Shown: positions 1 to 12,045, numbered from the stretch's first letter. The stretch is DNA of 64,000 nucleotides from Blastocladiella emersonii ATCC 22665 (GCA_025594325.1 JANHCV010000012.1:1116001-1180000), one strand, 5' to 3'. Notes: a model not told the origin generated them from the sequence alone. Program-made: numbers and translations.

Positions 1-212
1 CGAGCGTCTCCGTCGCGAGTGGCTTGGATGACGCCGAAAGCAGGACAAATTTGCAAGACGAGGCGGGTCACCTCGGGAGCACGGCTGCGCGGCACGACCC
101 GCACGTACTGGAGCAGCCCGGGGACGTCGTGCGGGTCGTGCAGCCGGACGGCGCGCATGAGAATATCCGCAAGAATCTCACTGACGTCGAGTTTACGTTG
201 CATCAACTTCAT
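1..212 (-). CDS. 5' end of an F-box-like family gene, cut by the window edge
   Basis: An open frame starts at an ATG at 212 and stays open to base 1, giving about 70 residues. It begins MKLMQRKLDVSEILADILMR. The arrangement (short leader, then LxxxxLLxxIL-type helices, then a stretch ending VTRLVLQICP) resembles the starts of the F-box-like family genes further right in the window. The reading is on the minus strand, opposite to the array that follows. The product would be a substrate-adaptor-like protein if the F-box reading is right, but only the N-terminus is visible. The assignment rests on similarity to neighbours rather than on a strong motif. Confidence 0.45.
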   Translation of the reverse strand, partial: MKLMQRKLDVSEILADILMRAVRLHDPHDVPGLLQYVRVVPRSRAPEVTRLVLQICPAFGVIQATRDGDA

Positions 213-1309
213 GGTAGATATTTCATGTGGTTGCATCGGTGGTGGGCGTGGACGAAGGAGTGGACGGAGGGCGAGACTCATGTGGCGCCACGAAATTTCG
301 GACGCCGAGCTGACGCCGCCACACAGCATCAGGTGAGCCACGTGCACCTGACCACCGCGTATTTCCCCGTTGCGACTTGTGAAAGACCGGCCCAAAAGGC
401 CTGATAGCGAGTTCTTGGAAGACGCCTAGTGAGCAACTACCGCCCCAAGTCTTGTCACTGGACGAACATTGGCGTTTGATTGACAACGTTCAAAACCAGC
501 AGCCCGGTGCCACCAAGGATGTGCGACAGGAGCACGGCTAGGCTGAAATGTGTACTGTCATTCTCGATCAATTTAAAGGCTTTGCTCCTACTTCAGGAGC
601 TGTATCGCGAATGATGCTGGAGCAGAACGCGAGGCGGTCGCGTAAACCGCCTCTGGCTCAGCCCTCCTCGAAACCGCTCGGAGAGCGTCATCATTACAGT
701 CTCCGACCAGCACGCCGCTTTCCCCTCCACAAATTTTGCACGCCGAGTACCTCCAGCTTCTTACAGATCGTGCCACCCATGAAGCGTTACTCCGAGCGGG
801 CGGCCCAAATCCCACCCTTGCGATCACGCGGATGAGCGGGACGAACTTGTTGATCGGCAATGGTACGCTTTTCCCGCAAGTTTGACTCCGACCTCGGCTA
901 CAGAGCTATGCGCTGTTGTCTATCCGCGGCTCGTAGCTGTACCACGCCGCGCCCATTATTCAGTGGACGACACGAGCACCTTGCGGCTGAGGTAGCTCGC
1001 GGGCGCAAGCGCCGTAGTCGTCGTCGCAGCGGTCGCCGTCCTGTCGTTGGTTCCCGTCGCAGCCGCACCGGGTGTCACGGCGGTACCCGCTACGACGTCG
1101 TCCTCGAACTGCGTTACGAGTGTGCAGTCGTGGTACCAGCTCGAGAGGATACCACCGATCCCCATGAGCAAATTGTCCGAGTCGAGCGTGACCGCGGCCT
1201 CAATGCTCTAATCCTTCTCCTCTCACTGGATCCCGTCGTCGGACGAGTAGAACTGGAACACCTTCTGCTGCATCATGGCCGCAAAAAAAACTGACGCAGG
1301 AGCGTCATA
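213..1309. other. Stretch with no convincing gene
   Basis: This stretch separates the leftmost partial gene from the A1 pseudogene. Open frames here are short and lack family similarity. The 5' half of A1 would be expected in the right-hand part but cannot be recognised in any frame. The only coding-like signal is the minus-strand fragment at 956-1300, listed separately. Confidence 0.5.
956..1300 (-). other. Coding-like remnant on the minus strand, unknown product
   Basis: Read on the minus strand, two blocks of amphipathic sequence (ending SSDDGIQ, then SIEAAVTLDSDNLLMGIGG onward to VLVSSTE and a stop) lie next to each other. About 19 bases between them carry two in-frame stops. Those bases start with GTGAGA and end with TTAG, so they look like a miniature intron, but this is far shorter than the other introns here. 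It could be the decayed 3' end of a gene. No family is recognised. Confidence 0.2.
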
Positions 1310-3113
1310 GTGTCGCGGCAGTCATGCCTCTCCATGCCGATTTTCGCGCACGTTCAACTTCTCATCGCCATTGCCTCTCGGGGCAACTCGATAGCGGCCC
1401 ACTGGATTTTGGCAAGCACGCTTGACCATGCTGCCGACCTGCTCAGGGTGGCTCGTGCCGATTGGTCGCCATCTACCTGGTTTGAGCGTGATTTTATTCA
1501 AGCCCACGGACTCCAAGTTTCGGGCTCAGCTGACGTTGCTCGATGTGCTTACGCTGACCTCAATATTTCACTGGAAGCCCGGATTTATCGAGGCACTAAC
1601 CAACTTGGGCCTCGCTGTCGATGTGCCGCTGCTTCTTGGTTACTGCAAGTCGAACTCATGGAACCTAAAGAAGTGCTTTCCCCGCCTCAGGGATATTGCC
1701 ACCGACGTTTTGCGCACGATCGACTGGCTGTTCCGCTTCGCGCCGTCGCTTGTAAATCGCATGCTCGAAGTCAGCCTTCTTAATATCCTTATGCGACCGC
1801 ACATGAGAGAAGTGCTTACTCGCGTCCTCACACACTACCCGAGTCAGATGCTGGCCTGCGCGACCCCCACAGACCGCGCGCGACTCGTCACCCGAGCATG
1901 GCAAACAGACCCTCGCATCGATCTCCTTGGTACCATCGACGATCGGCATTTGTTCGACGCCAGTACGCTTGCCTACACTTTGGCGCGGGCCCTCAGCGAC
2001 GACTTCGAACTCGCATTGACCGGGTTCAAGGAAGCGGTCCTTTCGCGAATCGGCAGTCAACTTCCAATTATCGTCATCACTGGTACGCACGCCGGCTCCT
2101 CCAGCCTCCAGGTGAAAACAAAACATCCTCACCATGACTAACCTCCTATGGTTTCTGTAGCGCTTAGACTTCGCCTAGATGCTTACGCAGAGGACATGGC
2201 CAGCGCGCAGCGCGTCCTCCTGTTCGCGCAGCAGCAGCACCCTGTCGACGATCTGCCCGCGATGATGGGCCAGTTCGCGACTTGCATTTGCACGGGATGC
2301 GATCCGAGTGACGCCAAGTTGCTGAAACCGCTCGCGAGACCGGGCCAGGGTTTCGATCTCGTTTTCGCATGCCCGACCACCACTGGACTTTCACCTCTTT
2401 TCGAACTTGCAGTCACCCTGATTGACCGGTCGCCTGAGGACCTTTGCATCCAATTTGCTTCCGCTCACTGGCTCATCGTTGCTGCGTTCCAGGATCCGGT
2501 CATGCGGGCTGCATTGATGTATCGAATCCAAGAACAGCCTCGGTTGGCCGAAAAACTGCTTGGAATCATGATCGAGGCGCAGCTTACGCCTGGCGTTCAG
2601 CTCGTTCACTCTTCGATTCCAGTTGGCAATGGCAACACCCGGACGTGCAACCAGTGCACGATTTTTGGTCAAGCGCCGTGGTTTGCAACCTTGACCGACT
2701 TGGTCACCATATGCGGCGGAATCACGCAGCTTTCCGAGTTCGTCAAACGAACTTTAAGCCTCGTGGTCGTGGTCGTGGTCGCGGGCAGCGGCCATCTCGT
2801 CAAGTGCTTCGCCGAAACGCGCAGCATTCCGTTGCCGCTAGCCTGCGTAGCGCACCACACCGAGTTCGCCGAGCGCGAGCTGGTTCGCCAGTTTATCCGC
2901 GTCGATCTGGACACGACCCTTCACATCATGTCGAGGCACGGATTCCCGTCCCTGGCCGAGTTTTGGCGCCTGATCCCCGACGGCGCAGTGGACGCGGTAC
3001 GCGACGCCACGTGGGTGCAGAACGGAATCAATGCGTTGAAGCGCGAGTTCCATGAGCGCCACATTCCCGCGCTTGTCGCGGAGCTGATTTGGGTTGATTT
3101 GCCAATGATCTGA
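1310..3113 (+). pseudogene. A1: frameshifted copy of the family A F-box-like gene
   Basis: This copy matches A2 (9734-12045) over most of its length. The first part (frame of 1310, containing QLLIAIASRGNSIAAHW) switches frame near 1505-1515, and the match continues with LDVLTLTSIFHWKPGFIEAL. A 78-base intron at 2083-2160 begins GTACGC, has a CTAAC branch site and ends GTAG. It is phase 1, exactly as in A2. Exon 2 (2161-3113) is open and aligns with A2 throughout, apart from a GTC/GTG microsatellite near 2763-2785 coding a run of valines. The 5' third, which carries the F-box-like region in A2, is missing or unrecognisable. The frameshift and missing start make this a pseudogene unless the indel is an assembly error. 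Confidence 0.6.
2083..2160 (+). other. Intron of A1
   Basis: The intron is 78 bases with a GTACGC donor, CTAAC at the branch position and a TGTAG acceptor. It is placed by alignment with the equivalent A2 intron at 11022-11092. Confidence 0.75.
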
Positions 3114-3217
3114 TCTGGTATTCTCACACGTCGCGAGGAGAGTGGTAATCTGTGAGCGGAGACGTCAAACGTTCAGCGTCGGCATTCAGCGAGTGCTCCT
3201 CGCCCGCCACGTTGAGC

Positions 3218-3242
3218 GACGCGTTGCGCCACGCACGCGACG
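3218..3242 (+). promoter_or_regulatory. Bipartite ACGCGT / CACGCGA element upstream of B1
   Basis: GACGCGTT, then eight bases (GCGCCACG), then CACGCGACG. It lies 64 bases before the B1 start codon. The left half contains an MCB-like ACGCGT and the right half an E-box-like core. The same element precedes B2, C1, C2 and many other genes in the window. Confidence 0.6.
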
Positions 3243-3305
3243 GGCTGTTCTCACGGAACGCGTCGGCTCGCGCTCTCCCCGAACCACCTTAACTCCGCAC
3301 ACACC

Positions 3306-5165
3306 ATGATAGACACCATGAAACTTGATGCATTGCCTCTGGAGCTCCTGGACCGAGTCCTGGGATGTGTCAACTGGCCCCGCTCGCACTTTGCCACGGC
3401 CACCCGCGAGCTCGCGGTAGCCGTCCGGAACTCTCCCGCGCTCCAAGCGGCGTGGCTGAACCGTCTGGTCGATCTCTATGACCATTTCCGCACTCCAATC
3501 AAGCAATGCCTTTGCAGGAAAACGAATTTTCACATAAATGGTCTCTGCCCGACGACTCCCATGGCTTCCTACCTCAGCACCCTGTTTCCAGGCGAGTCGG
3601 CTACCAGCGCTTTGAAGTTGACCTGCGTTCCGGGCAAGCGCGATCCGTTCCACGGGCCCGTACTCGACCGGTTTCTCCAAATCTATCAGCGGCCCCATGC
3701 CGCGGTGAGTTCGCCGCTCGAGCTTATCATTCATTTCATCGTCACGGACGATCGCGACCGATTCGCCACGGTTCTCAACCGCGTCGCCGACCAGGATCTG
3801 TCCCTCTTGACCGTGATCGACAACTTCATTGGCCTTGATCGTCACCTCCCACTTCATGCAACCCGTCGTACCATGCTCTCAGCCTGTCACGCGAAGTTCT
3901 GGAGGCGCACCAAATGCCGTACATCCACTGCCGGCTTTCTCACTATCGTCGCACTCGTCCATTGGTGCGATTGGGCGCTCGAACTCCTGTTCCAGCCAAA
4001 GTTCGCCGTCAAGTTCTACTTCTGCGCTGATTTCGTGTGGGGTACCGCTGGTCTCCAGCCGCCACGCGCGCCCGAAACAACCGACGACCAACTTCTTCCC
4101 CGCATGAGTGCGGTGCTTGCTCGGCTCCACGGTCGCGGGTGGGCGGACAAGTCGATGCGGGTCGGGTTCATGTTTGGTTCTTCGCTCGAGCTGCGCCAGT
4201 CCAACGAATTTCTCATCCAGCAGTATTATCCAGTCGCCGCCGACTCCGATGAACGCTCGAGTCGCATGAACAAGTTTCGTCTCTGGACCAAATATGCGAA
4301 ATACCAAGGCTTGGACCTTTTTCCTTTCCGCTGCGCGCTCAACATTTTGATCGAGAAGAAAGATCCGGCGCTTCTTCGCACCATGGTCGAATTGGGCGCT
4401 ATTGTCGATCTGTCGTGGGTCTACCTGTTCCAAAAGATGCCTGACGACGAGGCACTTTGGCGCGAGGCGATTCGCCTGATCTCTGGTCAGTTCTCGAACA
4501 GGCCGCTTTCCCGCATCATCACTCAAGGTACTGCCTTTTGCGCCACGTTGATGACTTTTCGCGACCGCCGCTAACTTCCACGTCTTCGCCTTTGCTTTGT
4601 ATCAGTCATCAATGCACCGACCGATCACATCACCATCTCGCCGACGGCCACGGTCGGGATCCTTACGCTGGCATCGATGGCGGGCCTCTACCCGGTCAAG
4701 CTTGTGGCCAATCAGTTTGCGCGAGGACTTGTCGCGAGCGGCGGCCTCGTCGATGTCGTCATGCTCATTTCGCTGGGGCTGCCAGGCGAGGAGCCACTCC
4801 CCACTGCGCCGCTTGATCTCCTCCGGCTACTTCTCAACCGGCCGAACGCGGACATGTCCGAGATCGACAAGCTTGCGATTGCTCAAGTTCTCTGCATTGC
4901 ACTCAACAACGAGACCCTCATGGTGCCGACGCTCGCGCACCTCGCTGACTGCGCCGCGATCCGGCGCAATGACGCGGCCCTCGTCAGTCCCAGCGAGTTC
5001 CTTGCTTCGTGCGAGGGCGATTTCGACTCGATTCAACGTGCGACGTGCACCTTGCCCCCACACCCGAGTAGTTTCGCAAAGGACCCGCGGCGCACCGCCT
5101 GGATGCACGTCGTCGACGTGCTTGGTCGCTTTTCCACTCGTACCAGCCTCCCTATCGATTCGTAG
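3306..5165 (+). CDS. B1: F-box-like / ankyrin-like family protein
   Basis: Two exons, 3306-4527 and 4606-5165, encode 593 residues. The 78-base intron starts GTACTG, contains CTAAC and ends TCAG, and is phase 1. The N-terminus (MKLDALPLELLDRVLGCV, then FATATRELAVAVRN and AWLNRL) has the spacing of an F-box: a Leu-Pro-x-Glu-Leu-Leu core followed by two short helices. The rest is repeated helical pairs of ankyrin-like style, such as ADKSMRVGFMFGSSLELRQ. This suggests an SCF-type substrate adaptor; that role is inference. B2 is a full-length paralogue with the same intron position. The start is the first of two ATGs (MIDTMKLD), the second of which is shared by B2. The gene sits head-to-tail between A1 and C1. 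Confidence 0.75.
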
Positions 5166-5236
5166 GAACGTTGTCGTAAGCGCTACTGAATGAATCACTC
5201 TGCACATTACTGTTCTCCTGCCGACTCGAACAGTGA

Positions 5237-5261
5237 GACGCGTCGCGCCACGCACGCGACC
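5237..5261 (+). promoter_or_regulatory. Bipartite element upstream of C1
   Basis: GACGCGTC, eight bases (GCGCCACG), then CACGCGACC. It lies 51 bases before the C1 ATG and has the same architecture as the B1 and B2 elements. Confidence 0.6.
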
Positions 5262-5311
5262 CCTTGAAGCGCGGGCGGCGCCACGTTCTCACGCTCCCGC
5301 AAACGCAACTG

Positions 5312-7319
5312 ATGGAGACCATGAAGCTGAATGACTTGCCGCAACATATCATCGAGGATTTGCTCATGCTTGTAGAGAAACCGCGCGCGTCCGTTATCGC
5401 GAGCTCGAGTGAGCTTGTGCAGGCGGCGCGCACCCCGCGCGTGCACACGATCTGGACCCACTGCGTTATCCGCAGAACTGCGATACCGATCCTCGCAGTC
5501 TCTCGGTGTAACTGCGACTTTCCATGCGCCGAGTCGTCGCTGCGCACCCAGCTTTCCGTCTACCTCGGAAGCCTCTTCTTTGGGCACCGGGACTCGGGTT
5601 TCTCGCACCGTCTTGACCCGGCGCCCTCTGTCACGCACCCGTTCAATAGCGTCATCATCGAGCGAGTCGTGCGCGCCGCTCGGCACTCTGCTTCCACCGG
5701 CAGCCCGCTCGCCGTGCAGCTCGACGCGTACCTTGCCACGCTTGATGCCTTTCTCGCCTCGCTGCGCAAGTCGACGGTTGGCTCAGACGTCGATTCGGAC
5801 CTCGGCTCAGACCTCAACGACACGGAGCCAGGCGCCGACCTGCCCGCTGCGTCCGGCACCTCCGCTGCCACGCACCCCGGCAGCTTCGACCTTGCGGCCC
5901 TGTGGGACTGCATGGAAGGGTTGCCGGCCCGCCCTCGGTACTGCTATATCCCGTACGGTGTGATCGCGTTGCCCGTCAGCTTCACGCTGGTCCCGTGCGG
6001 CTTGTTCCTCGCCATTTTCTTCTTGTTTGCCGGCGACCTCAAGCGCATGAAGCCGCTCCTGGACGCGCTCGTCGCGGCCGACCCGACGATTCTCACGCTC
6101 AAGCGGCCTGTCGGGACCTGGATGCGCTTTGAAATCGGCCAGCACATCGACTGCGAGCTGATTCGCTACGCGCCTCCCGCGTCCGATCCTGCAAACCACG
6201 TCACGTTCCCCGAGTACCTCGCGACGCTCGCGTTCCTCGATTGGAACGTGGACGTGCTCGACATTCTCGTGCAGCCGCCGTACTCGATCGACGGCGGTTC
6301 CATCTTCGAGCTCGCCATGCGGATGCCTCGTACCGAATCGGACGGCTTTATCCTCGAGAACGATCCCGACGGTACATTCGACCGTGCGACGGGCGTCCTC
6401 CAGTGGCTTCTCACACACGGCTGGATCGACACGGAGCTGCACGTCCTCTGCTGTGCTCTCGGCGATCATTTGCTCGTCAAGCATCTCCTTTCGACCTACT
6501 ACTTGAACATTGCATCTTACCTGGTCGATGCCGATCGTCGTAAGTACATTGCAGGCAAGCTCACCCCGCTGATTCTGGAGCACCGTGATCTGGAGCTGCT
6601 CACGGCCGCGGTCGATGTCGGGACCGTCTCGGACGACATGTGGGCGCTCCTTCTTGGCGAAATCGACAACGACGAGTGGCGCCGGTCGGTGGCCTACTAT
6701 GCCAAAGCTCCCTCCGTGGTCAAGGATTGGTACGCGGTTATCAAAGGAGGTCCGTCCCGCTCCACCGTCCGCGCCTGACGGGGACCCAACTCACACTGCT
6801 CGCTCCCTCATGACGCGTGTAGCTTTGGCCGCGCGCGCCTGCAGCGCCGAAAAGTTTGCCGGCCTGCTCGAGCTCGCCTGCCTGGTGTCGCCGTTCCCGC
6901 TGAGCTTCATCACGTACACGGAGCTCAAGATGGCGCTCGTGTCCGAGAGCCTCCTCCCCGCGCTTCGCCTGTTCTTTGATCGCGGTCTCGTCTACCCGAA
7001 CGCACTCGCCCTCCTCGCGCACATCGTGGAGTTTGACGCCAACGAGTGCCAGCTCAACTACATGAAGCAGGCCACCGCGAGCCTTCTGTCGTTTGCCATC
7101 AACGACTACCGCATGACCGAGATGACACTCAGCTACGTCGGCACCAAGGACGTCGCGGGCTTCCTGATGGACCTCGCGTGCCTCGACCAGCCGAACCACC
7201 TGCTGAACGCGCACCACGTCGCGTGCACGGTCCCGACCCACCCCTGTGCGCCGCCCGGGACCAAGCCGTGGCACTTTGCTGCGGGCCTGATCCGAGAGCG
7301 GTGCGGCGGACAGAAGTAA
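5312..7319 (+). CDS. C1: F-box-like / ankyrin-like family protein
   Basis: Exons 5312-6749 and 6823-7319 encode 644 residues. The 73-base intron has an unusual GTCCGT donor and a GTGTAG acceptor, and is phase 1 like the other families. The donor was chosen because it keeps frame and aligns with the C2 junction. The N-terminus METMKLNDLPQHIIEDLLML matches the F-box-like start of families A and B. Family-wide blocks include RAARHSASTG, VPCGLFLAIFF and WNVDVLDILVQPPYS. A low-complexity acidic and serine-rich insert (about residues 150-200, with SDVDSDLGSDLND) is absent from C2 and C3. The product is probably a soluble adaptor with ankyrin-like repeats. The substrate is unknown. Confidence 0.72.
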
Positions 7320-7483
7320 CGCGGGTGGCGCTGAACGTTCTGGTTTTGCTTGCACAATGCTATCTGACTTGTTTCCTTCCTCTCGTCCGTTCTCCCTCAG
7401 TGATCTCCCAAGTATCTCCAGAAGTGGCGGCCTTTGCGAGTTGAGTGAACCGCCAGGATTCTCTGCGGGGGGTTCCCGCGCAG

Positions 7484-7508
7484 GGCGCGTTGCGCCACTC
7501 ACGCGACC
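7484..7508 (+). promoter_or_regulatory. Bipartite element upstream of B2
   Basis: GGCGCGTT, eight bases (GCGCCACT), then CACGCGACC, ending 77 bases before the B2 ATG. Confidence 0.6.
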
Positions 7509-7584
7509 GCTCGCTTCCCGCGGAGGCGCGATGAAGCGCGTCAGCTCGCTCTCTGCTCGGATCACCGCAACTCGCACACACACC

Positions 7585-9455
7585 ATGCAATATACCATGA
7601 AACTTGATGCATTGCCCTTGGAGCTCCTCGAACAGGTCCTGGCGTGCGTCAAGCGGCCGCGCTCGAAGTTTGCCACGGCGACCCGCGAGCTCGCATCGGC
7701 CGTTCGGAACTCTTCCCTGCTTCAAGTGGTGTGGCTGAACCGGTTAATTGAGCACTTTGGCCGTAATCGCACTCCAATGGCACAGTTTTTGCACCCGCGC
7801 ATCCGCCCGCAGGTCGAAAACCAGACGCGTCCGAAGTCCCCGCTTGCGATCTTCCTCGGCACGTTTTTCTCGTCCAGCGCTCACAAGAGATACGCCATGG
7901 GTGTCTCTCCGATGAAGCTCGATCCGTTCCGCGGGCCCGTGCTTGACTGGATCGGCAAAAGCTTCCGTGATTCTTGTCAAATGGACCCGCCGGTCGAGCT
8001 CCTCGTCTACTTCATTCTCACCGACAATCCCGACCGGTTTTCCGCGCTCCTCAATCAAATCACCGAGCTGTATCCATCTGTTCTTGGCACATCCGACGAG
8101 ATCGCCAACCTGGCTCACCGCGTTCCGCTCAATGTGACCTGCGGCATTATCCTCAAGGCCGAGGTCTGGACCAAAGCCCAAGCGAGCATTGGACTGGGTC
8201 GTGCAACACGCGCTTCGGTTGCCACCTTTCTCGCTATCCTTGCACTCGCCCAGTGGAACGATTGGGCCCTCGAGCTGTTGCTCAAGCCCGTGTATGCAGT
8301 CGATGCGTCGTTCTGCGCCGAATTCCTATGGGGGTCCCTCGCCATCACGTCATACCACAACAAAATCCCGACGAGCGACAGCACTGCTTGTGGGCGCGTA
8401 TCAGCCGTCCTCGCTCGCCTTCGCGGCCACGGGTGGGCCGACAACTCGATGCGGCTTGGGGTCATGTTTTCCGCGGTACCGAAGCTGCGCCAGACCATCA
8501 AGTTTCTCTTTCAGCAGTACTTTTCGCTGCCCGCCACTCCGGCTGAGCGCACTTCGCGCAGCAACGGACTCTATGAATTGGCTTCGAATTTCAAGCAAGC
8601 CAATCTTCCTCTTCCTCGCCCTCTCTTCTTCAGCGCGCTCGATCTCATTCTTGAACACGGCGATTTGGAGCTCTTGATCGTCATGGCCGACTTGGGCACA
8701 CTTGTCCAGCAATCGTGGATCTACCTGCTTCAGCGTATGCCTTACGACGGCGAACTATGGCGCGTGGTGCTTCGACTACTTCGCCGGGCCGAGCCCAAGC
8801 CCAAGCGACTCTGTAATATCATCACTCAAGGTACCGCCACTCTTCATTCTTCGTTACATGGTCGCTTGCATCACTGACATCCACGGCCCATTTTGTAGCG
8901 CTTCATTCATCCACGGCCCGCATCACTACCAATCCGGAGGCAACGATCGAGATTCTCGCGCTTTATTCTTCTGCACGCACCTGTCCCGTCAAGCTCCTCG
9001 CAGAACAGTTTGCTCGTGGTCTTGTTTCGAACGGCCATCTTGTCGAGGTTCTCATGCACGTCACGCTGGGCCTGCCTGGCGAATTGCCGGTTCCTGCCGC
9101 GCCGCTTGCTCTCCTACGTCTGCTTCTCGCCCGTCGGAGCGTAAACATGCCTGAAATCGACGTGCAGGCGATCGCTCAAGTTCTCTGTATTGCACTCAAT
9201 GACGAGACGCTCATGGCATTCGCGCTCGCGCACCTTATCGATCAAGCCGCTGGCCAGCGCCAAGGAACGGTCATTGCTGCACTGCTCGAGTTCCTCCGCT
9301 CGTGCGACAACGACGCGATGGAGCGCGCTACTTTCGAGGTGCCCGTCCACCCGACCCGACGCGGAGCGGACCCGCCGTGCACCGCCTGGACGTATGCTGT
9401 TGATGCGCTGCTGAGTCGCTTCACCACTCACGAAAGCGTCCCTATGGAATCGTAA
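7585..9455 (+). CDS. B2: F-box-like / ankyrin-like family protein
   Basis: Exons 7585-8830 and 8899-9455 encode 600 residues. The 68-base intron has a GTACCG donor and a TTGTAG acceptor, phase 1, at the same place as in B1. The protein opens MQYTMKLDALPLELLEQVL, an F-box-like core. It continues with helical repeats (ADNSMRLGVMFS, EHGDLELLIVMADLG) and a C-terminal block ALLRLLL plus IAQVLCIALNDETLM shared with B1 and with the remnant at 53.3 kb. An upstream in-frame ATG at 7357 is rejected because it precedes the promoter-like element and has no paralogue support. Its role as a ubiquitin-ligase adaptor is inferred from the F-box-like start only. Confidence 0.75.
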
Positions 9456-9526
9456 GCCCTCTCGTGAGGACGCTATTGAATGAAAACCATTGCACTATCC
9501 TGCTCGCTCGTCGACCCCAACGGTGA

Positions 9527-9551
9527 GCCGCGTTGCGCCACTTACGCGACC
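9527..9551 (+). promoter_or_regulatory. Bipartite element between B2 and A2
   Basis: GCCGCGTT, eight bases (GCGCCACT), then TACGCGACC. It is 183 bases before the A2 ATG. A second element lies nearer to that gene. Confidence 0.5.
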
Positions 9552-9645
9552 AAATTAACCGAGTGTAACCTTGCCATTAGTTTGTACGGCATGCGGGTTG
9601 CGGGAAGTCGAAGCGCGCTCGCGGCGCGAGACGGAGGTGAGATGA

Positions 9646-9669
9646 GACGCGTTTTGAAAACACGTGATC
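9646..9669 (+). promoter_or_regulatory. Bipartite element (E-box form) upstream of A2
   Basis: GACGCGTT, seven bases (TTGAAAA), then CACGTGATC, ending 65 bases before the A2 ATG. Here the right half is a perfect CACGTG E-box. Confidence 0.6.
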
Positions 9670-9733
9670 GGCTCGGGCCGATTTTTCGTCGAGGCGAGAA
9701 GAAGAGCGCTTCCGCTCCGTCAAACTCACTACC

Positions 9734-12045
9734 ATGGAGCACATAACGACTACCATGGAGCAAAACTTGATGCAATGCGATTCAGAAGTCAGCGGCGACG
9801 CGGACCCAAGTTTCGCGGCTGCGGCCGCCGAATTCAGTCTCCGCGACGTCCCGCTCGACCTGCTTGTTCCCATCCTGCAGTTGGCAAAGCCGCGAGACTA
9901 TCTTTACGCTGCTACTCGCGAAATTCAGCAAGTCGCCTCGACGCCTGGCATCCAGCGCGCGTGGAACCGCCATCGCCTGCGTCCGTGGCTCTGCAACGAC
10001 TTGGACGACGTTGACTTTGGCTACTATAGCAATGTCACCGACCTTGAGGTATACCTGGAGCACGTCAACGCCGACAAAAAGTCCCGTCCTGGTCGCTATT
10101 TCTATCGCGCAGCTTCGGATTTGTTTCTACATGCGATGGAGTCAATGCGCAGGACGTGGACGAAGGACCCCGGGATGCTTGATGTACTGGCTATATCTCC
10201 ACAAACGAAAAGTGCACTGGAGAATGGTTTGATCGATTTTGGAACGCCCTCACTCCCGTTGTGGGTCACTTCACCCGTCTTCTCACAAGCTCAGTTGCTC
10301 GTCGCTGCCGTGACCTTGGGCGACTCGCATGCGGCACGTTGAGTTCTCGAAGATTCGCTTGATCGGGCACCGGAGCTGCTCGACGTTGCGCACAATGATT
10401 GGGATCCGGTTCACGAAAACTGGCTGCTGGACTTGTATTTCATCGAACACTCAAGTTCAATGCGGTTGCTTGACCAGCTAGCGCTACTCTCTGTTTTATA
10501 TTGGAAGCCCGGATACCTGGAGGCTCTCACCGACCGCGGTCTTGTGGTCGATACGGCCGCGGTACTCCGGACCCTCAAGGCCGAACGTAGGCTCAAGTCA
10601 ACGCTTCAGCAACGCTGCCCCGAGGGTGTCACGGAATCCAACGACGCATCGGGCATGCTCAGCTGGCTCTTTCAGTTTGCACCGTTGCTTGTGGACCAAG
10701 TGCTTGAATCTGATGTAGTTGCTCGGCTCAAACGAGCCGACAACAAGGCTGCTATCGCTTTAGTACTTGCGCATCGCCCGAAAACGGTCCTTGTGGGGCG
10801 GAACGTGACGGACCACGCGAAGCTCATCGCGTCGCTTTGCTACGACAGCGATGCTTTGGCCTTGCTCAACACGCTTGCGTCTCATCAGCTACTTGACATG
10901 AAGCTTCTCGCAGAACTCTTGGCTCTCGCTCTTGGCGAACATGGCGAACAGCGTCCACCTAGGCTCAAGGATGCTGTGATCGCGCAAGCAGCCGGGAAAC
11001 TCTCGGACGTCGTTCTGACAGGTACGGTAATCCATGGGAGCACGAAAGAAGCCAGTGACTGACCAGTGACATACCGGGTTTTCCCACGACAGCTTTCCTC
11101 GAATACCTCCAGTGTCGCCCTGTAGGCGCGACCGGCGCCCGCTACTTCTTCTACTTCGCGTGCGAACAGCTTCCTAGCGAGTTTCCAGCTCTTCTGGTCA
11201 AGTTCGAATCGTGCATTCGCAACGGCCGCGACCCGAACGACTCGAAGACGAGGACGAAGTCGCTTTCGGATTGGCAAGGACGCTTCAGGTCGATCTTTGC
11301 GATCCCGACTCGCGACAACATTCCGGGTCTCTTTTCGCTTGCCATGGACTTTATTGGCCGCTCGCCTGATACCGCGTGCGCGGAGCTCACATGTGTGCAC
11401 TGGCTCCTCGTCGCGGCGCTCCAGCATCCCGAGACTCGTACGGCCGCCTTGGCTCAAGTTCAGGACAAGTCAAGCCTTGCACGAAAACTCGCTGGCATCA
11501 TGATTGCGGCGCAGCCTCAGGTTGGCGGGTGCCGAACCCACGCGTCCCTTATCGTTCGGCCTGGTAACTCGCATTCTTGTGAAATTTGTCCGCTGGCCGG
11601 CCAGTCGCCGTGGTTTGACACGCTCTCTGATCTCATGGCAGTGAGCGGCGGACTCATGCAGCTCCCCGACTTTGCCAAGCAAACGCTGCGCTGGCTGCTC
11701 AACAACCACACTCAGCTGGATTCGCTCTTCAACCACGCCTCGAACTTCCGTAATCGCCCGCAGCTGCACGAAACGTGCCTTGCTCACAGCGTCGAATGCC
11801 CCGAGCGCGAGCTGATCCGCCTCCTCGCTTGCACCGATCTCGATGCGCTGCTCCACGTTCTGTCGCGCGACGGATGCCCGACCGCAGTCGAGTTCTGGCG
11901 CCTGGTTCCTGACGGCGCGCTTGACGCTGTTCGCGATGCCGCGTGGGTTCGGAGCGCAATCGATTCGTGCAAGCGCGACCCTTGCGCGACGAAGTTGATC
12001 GAGCAGATCAAGCGTGTCGCTCCAATCGCGTCCGCTGAGCAGTGA
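9734..12045 (+). pseudogene. A2: family A F-box-like gene with one in-frame stop
   Basis: Exons 9734-11021 and 11093-12045 form one reading frame of 746 codons. It is interrupted only by TGA at 10340-10342 (codon 203). Frame and similarity to A1 continue on both sides, and A1 has TGG (Trp) at the aligned position. The intron of 71 bases has a GTACGG donor and an ACAG acceptor, phase 1. The N-terminus contains LRDVPLDLLVPILQLA and then TREIQQVASTPGIQRAW, an F-box-like pattern. The C-terminal half shares CEQLPSEFPALLVKFES and RELIRLLACTDLDALLHVLS-like blocks with A1. It is a recent pseudogene, a readthrough or edited gene, or a base error. The ATG has a good context (ACCATGG). Confidence 0.65.

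Noticed and set aside
860-1294. 144-codon plus-strand frame upstream of A1
   Set aside because: Arg-rich low-complexity composition, no family similarity, and poor start. It does not supply the missing A1 N-terminus.
7357-7584. Upstream in-frame start for B2
   Set aside because: It would place the bipartite element inside the coding region, and no paralogue shares the leader.
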